From Dyadobacter bucti (GTDB lineage Bacteria; Bacteroidota; Bacteroidia; Cytophagales; Spirosomataceae): DNA of 64,000 nt. This document shows, piece by piece, positions 62,427 through 64,000 of this stretch; within the stretch, counting starts at the first letter, position 1, and each line of letters opens with the position of its first letter. The translations under genes were made by a program, and so were the position numbers. The notes below the pieces were generated by a model, which was given only the letters and a program-made list of their open reading frames with translations, had not been told where the DNA came from and searched no databases. Location: the NCBI RefSeq assembly GCF_005869225.1, contig NZ_SWFP01000004.1, positions 496,001 through 560,000 of the forward strand. The letters are read 5' to 3'.

Positions 62427-64000
62427 TCAGAATATAAACTTCGTACTCAGGAAATTTGAGCTGTCTTTATGTACGATTTCATTGATTACCTGCTTATTAG
62501 TCTCATTCATTTTAAATGCTACGAGCGAGCGGATCGAGAATGCACGGATAGCGTCGGCGACTGACAATGTCCCCTCGGCGCTGTCTTTGCGTCCCGTGAA
62601 AGGAAACACATCCGGGCCTCTCTGGCATTGTGTGTTCACATTTACACGGCTCACCTGGTTTACCAGCGGGTCAATGAGAGAAGCGATTTCGTCGGCATTG
62701 TCACTGAAAATACTAACCTGCTGACCATGCGTCGATTCTATCAAAAACTCGATGGTTTCTTCCAGATCATCAAACGGTACGACCGGTACGATCGGGCCGA
62801 ACTGCTCCTCATGGTATAGCTTCATCTTACTGTTTACCGGATACACCACAGCCGGATAGAAAAACGAAGCTGCAGAGGTGCCGCCATTTTCGTTCACGAT
62901 TTCGGCACCATTGGCAATGGCATCGGAAATACATTCATTCAGATACTCTATCTTGTTGGTTTCCGGTAAAGGTGTGAGCGAAACGCCCTTTTCCCACGGC
63001 ATTCCATATTTCAGCTGACCAACCGCAGCGTTGAACTGCCTGAGGAATTCGTCAGCCACACTTCTGTGCACCCAAACAATCTTCAACGCCGTACAACGCT
63101 GCCCGTTAAATGAAAGCGACCCGGTAATGATCTCCTTTACGGACAAACTGATATCGGCATGAGAAGTTACTATGGCCGCGTTTTTGGCGTCAAGCCCCAG
63201 CACAGCCCGCAGGCGGTTCACTTTCGGGTGGGATTTTTTCAGTTCATTGGCTACCTTGCTTGAACCGATCAGCGTAAGCACGTTGATCTTGCCCGAATGC
63301 ATCAGACCGGGCACAATCGCATTCCCGCGTCCGTAAATCACATTTACGACTCCTTTCGGAAAACAGTCCCGGAAAGCTTCCTGCAAAGGATAATGCAGTA
63401 AAGTCCCGAATTTCGGAGGTTTGAAAAGAATGGTATTGCCCATGATCAGGGCCGGAATGAGTGTCGTAAAAGTTTCGTTCAGCGGGTAGTTGAACGGCCC
63501 CATGCAAAGTACGACACCCAGCGGCGAGCGGCGCACCTGCGCAGCGATGCCATCTACAATATCAAAGCCCGATGAATCCCTGTCCAGGTTTTTAAGGGAG
63601 TCAATAGTCGCATAAATGTATTCAACGGTCCGGTCAAATTCTTTGGTTGAGTCAGCGAAGGATTTACCGATCTCCCACATGATGAGCTTCACGATCAGGT
63701 CCTTTTGCTCGATCATTTTACCTGTAAACTGCTCCACACAGTGAATTCGTTCGGCGACACCCATCGTAGGCCATTCCCCACGGCCATTGTTGTAAGCAGC
63801 AACGGCGGCATCCAGCGACTGCTGTGCTTCCGCTTCCGTACAGATCGGATAACTGCCGATCAGCTTGCGTTCCAGGCCGTTTTCTGTTTTAATACAAATC
63901 GGGGAGAAAACTTCGTGAACCTGGCCGTTCCATGGCACCATTTCACCGTTGCTGAGGTATTCGCGCTGATGGATCTGGCTGGGAAGCAGAAATTCGGCAG
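62427..64000 (-). CDS. gapN: NADP-dependent glyceraldehyde-3-phosphate dehydrogenase (aldehyde dehydrogenase family), 5' end beyond window
   Basis: The frame runs off the right edge. An internal ATG at 63941 gives 504 residues, but the family-like text continues upstream (FLLPSQIHQREYLSNGEMVPWNG), so about 20 more codons are visible. It is a non-phosphorylating GAPDH-like ALDH: cofactor-binding LCMGPFNYPLNETFTTLIPALIMGNTILFKPPK, catalytic Cys in SLSFNGQRCTALKI, and the GapN-type substrate segment NTQCQRGPDVFPFTGRKDSAEGTLSV. The usual ELGGK general-base motif reads VLGLDAKN. The reaction would be GAP to 3-phosphoglycerate with NADP+, in the cytoplasm. It ends before a hairpin terminator. The symbol is by motif similarity. 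Confidence 0.87.
   Translation of the reverse strand, partial: AEFLLPSQIHQREYLSNGEMVPWNGQVHEVFSPICIKTENGLERKLIGSYPICTEAEAQQSLDAAVAAYNNGRGEWPTMGVAERIHCVEQFTGKMIEQKDLIVKLIMWEIGKSFADSTKEFDRTVEYIYATIDSLKNLDRDSSGFDIVDGIAAQVRRSPLGVVLCMGPFNYPLNETFTTLIPALIMGNTILFKPPKFGTLLHYPLQEAFRDCFPKGVVNVIYGRGNAIVPGLMHSGKINVLTLIGSSKVANELKKSHPKVNRLRAVLGLDAKNAAIVTSHADISLSVKEIITGSLSFNGQRCTALKIVWVHRSVADEFLRQFNAAVGQLKYGMPWEKGVSLTPLPETNKIEYLNECISDAIANGAEIVNENGGTSAASFFYPAVVYPVNSKMKLYHEEQFGPIVPVVPFDDLEETIEFLIESTHGQQVSIFSDNADEIASLIDPLVNQVSRVNVNTQCQRGPDVFPFTGRKDSAEGTLSVADAIRAFSIRSLVAFKMNETNKQVINEIVHKDSSNFLSTKFIF

Overview
The window looks like chromosomal DNA of a Bacteroidota bacterium, most likely a Cytophagales (Spirosomaceae, Dyadobacter-like) soil or plant-associated organism. 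The genus is my inference from overall protein flavour, not a search. Three SusC/SusD outer-membrane uptake pairs lie within about 31 kb. FecR-type anti-sigma factors and ECF sigma factors accompany two of them. LytTR regulation, AT-rich leaders without Shine-Dalgarno motifs and several TTTG/TAnnTTTG-type promoters also fit. I saw no rRNA, tRNA, CRISPR array, prophage or insertion-sequence transposase.

Layout: 0-8.4 kb holds a LytTR response regulator (with the tail of a probable sensor kinase), a secreted phosphodiesterase plus a secreted propeller-like protein, a large FtsX-type ABC permease, a Crp/Fnr regulator with an AhpD-like protein, and a MATE exporter. 8.5-11.6 kb is an operon of an exported amidohydrolase and a Tat-exported SelA-like PLP enzyme, ended by a strong terminator. 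11.9-12.5 kb is an array of palindromic tandem repeats. 12.6-24.7 kb (minus strand) is SusCD locus 1: ECF sigma, FecR, SusC with STN domain, SusD, a 1309-residue SGNH/PVC-dehydrogenase/HEAT/cupredoxin fusion and an alpha/beta hydrolase. 25.3-31.7 kb (plus) is SusCD locus 2, with no STN domain or dedicated sigma factor, followed by a gamma-glutamyltransferase.

31.9-38.1 kb is a TetR-controlled RND efflux operon (TetR, TolC, membrane-fusion protein, RND pump). The pump gene carries an in-frame amber stop at codon 797. Near-identical palindromes sit in front of tetR and of tolC. 38.1-38.5 kb is an octanucleotide microsatellite followed by a cluster of hairpin repeats. 38.5-40.8 kb is a GAF-type protein. 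41.2-54.9 kb is SusCD locus 3: an ECF sigma with no canonical start codon, FecR, SusC with STN, SusD, a PQQ-type sugar dehydrogenase fused to PKD, cytochrome c and a carbohydrate-binding domain, an AGE-family epimerase, a sugar MFS transporter and a ROK regulator. 55-62 kb holds an iron-permease-family protein, a TonB-dependent receptor with a LolA-like partner, and a hybrid multi-PAS histidine kinase. The window ends inside an NADP-type glyceraldehyde-3-phosphate dehydrogenase gene.

How it may fit together: loci 1 and 3 follow the same plan (surface signal, FecR, sigma factor, SusCD, then a periplasmic or outer-membrane beta-propeller oxidoreductase), but the propeller is fused to a copper cupredoxin in one and to a cytochrome c in the other. 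Locus 2 looks aimed at peptides or gamma-glutamyl compounds. The substrates cannot be read from sequence alone.
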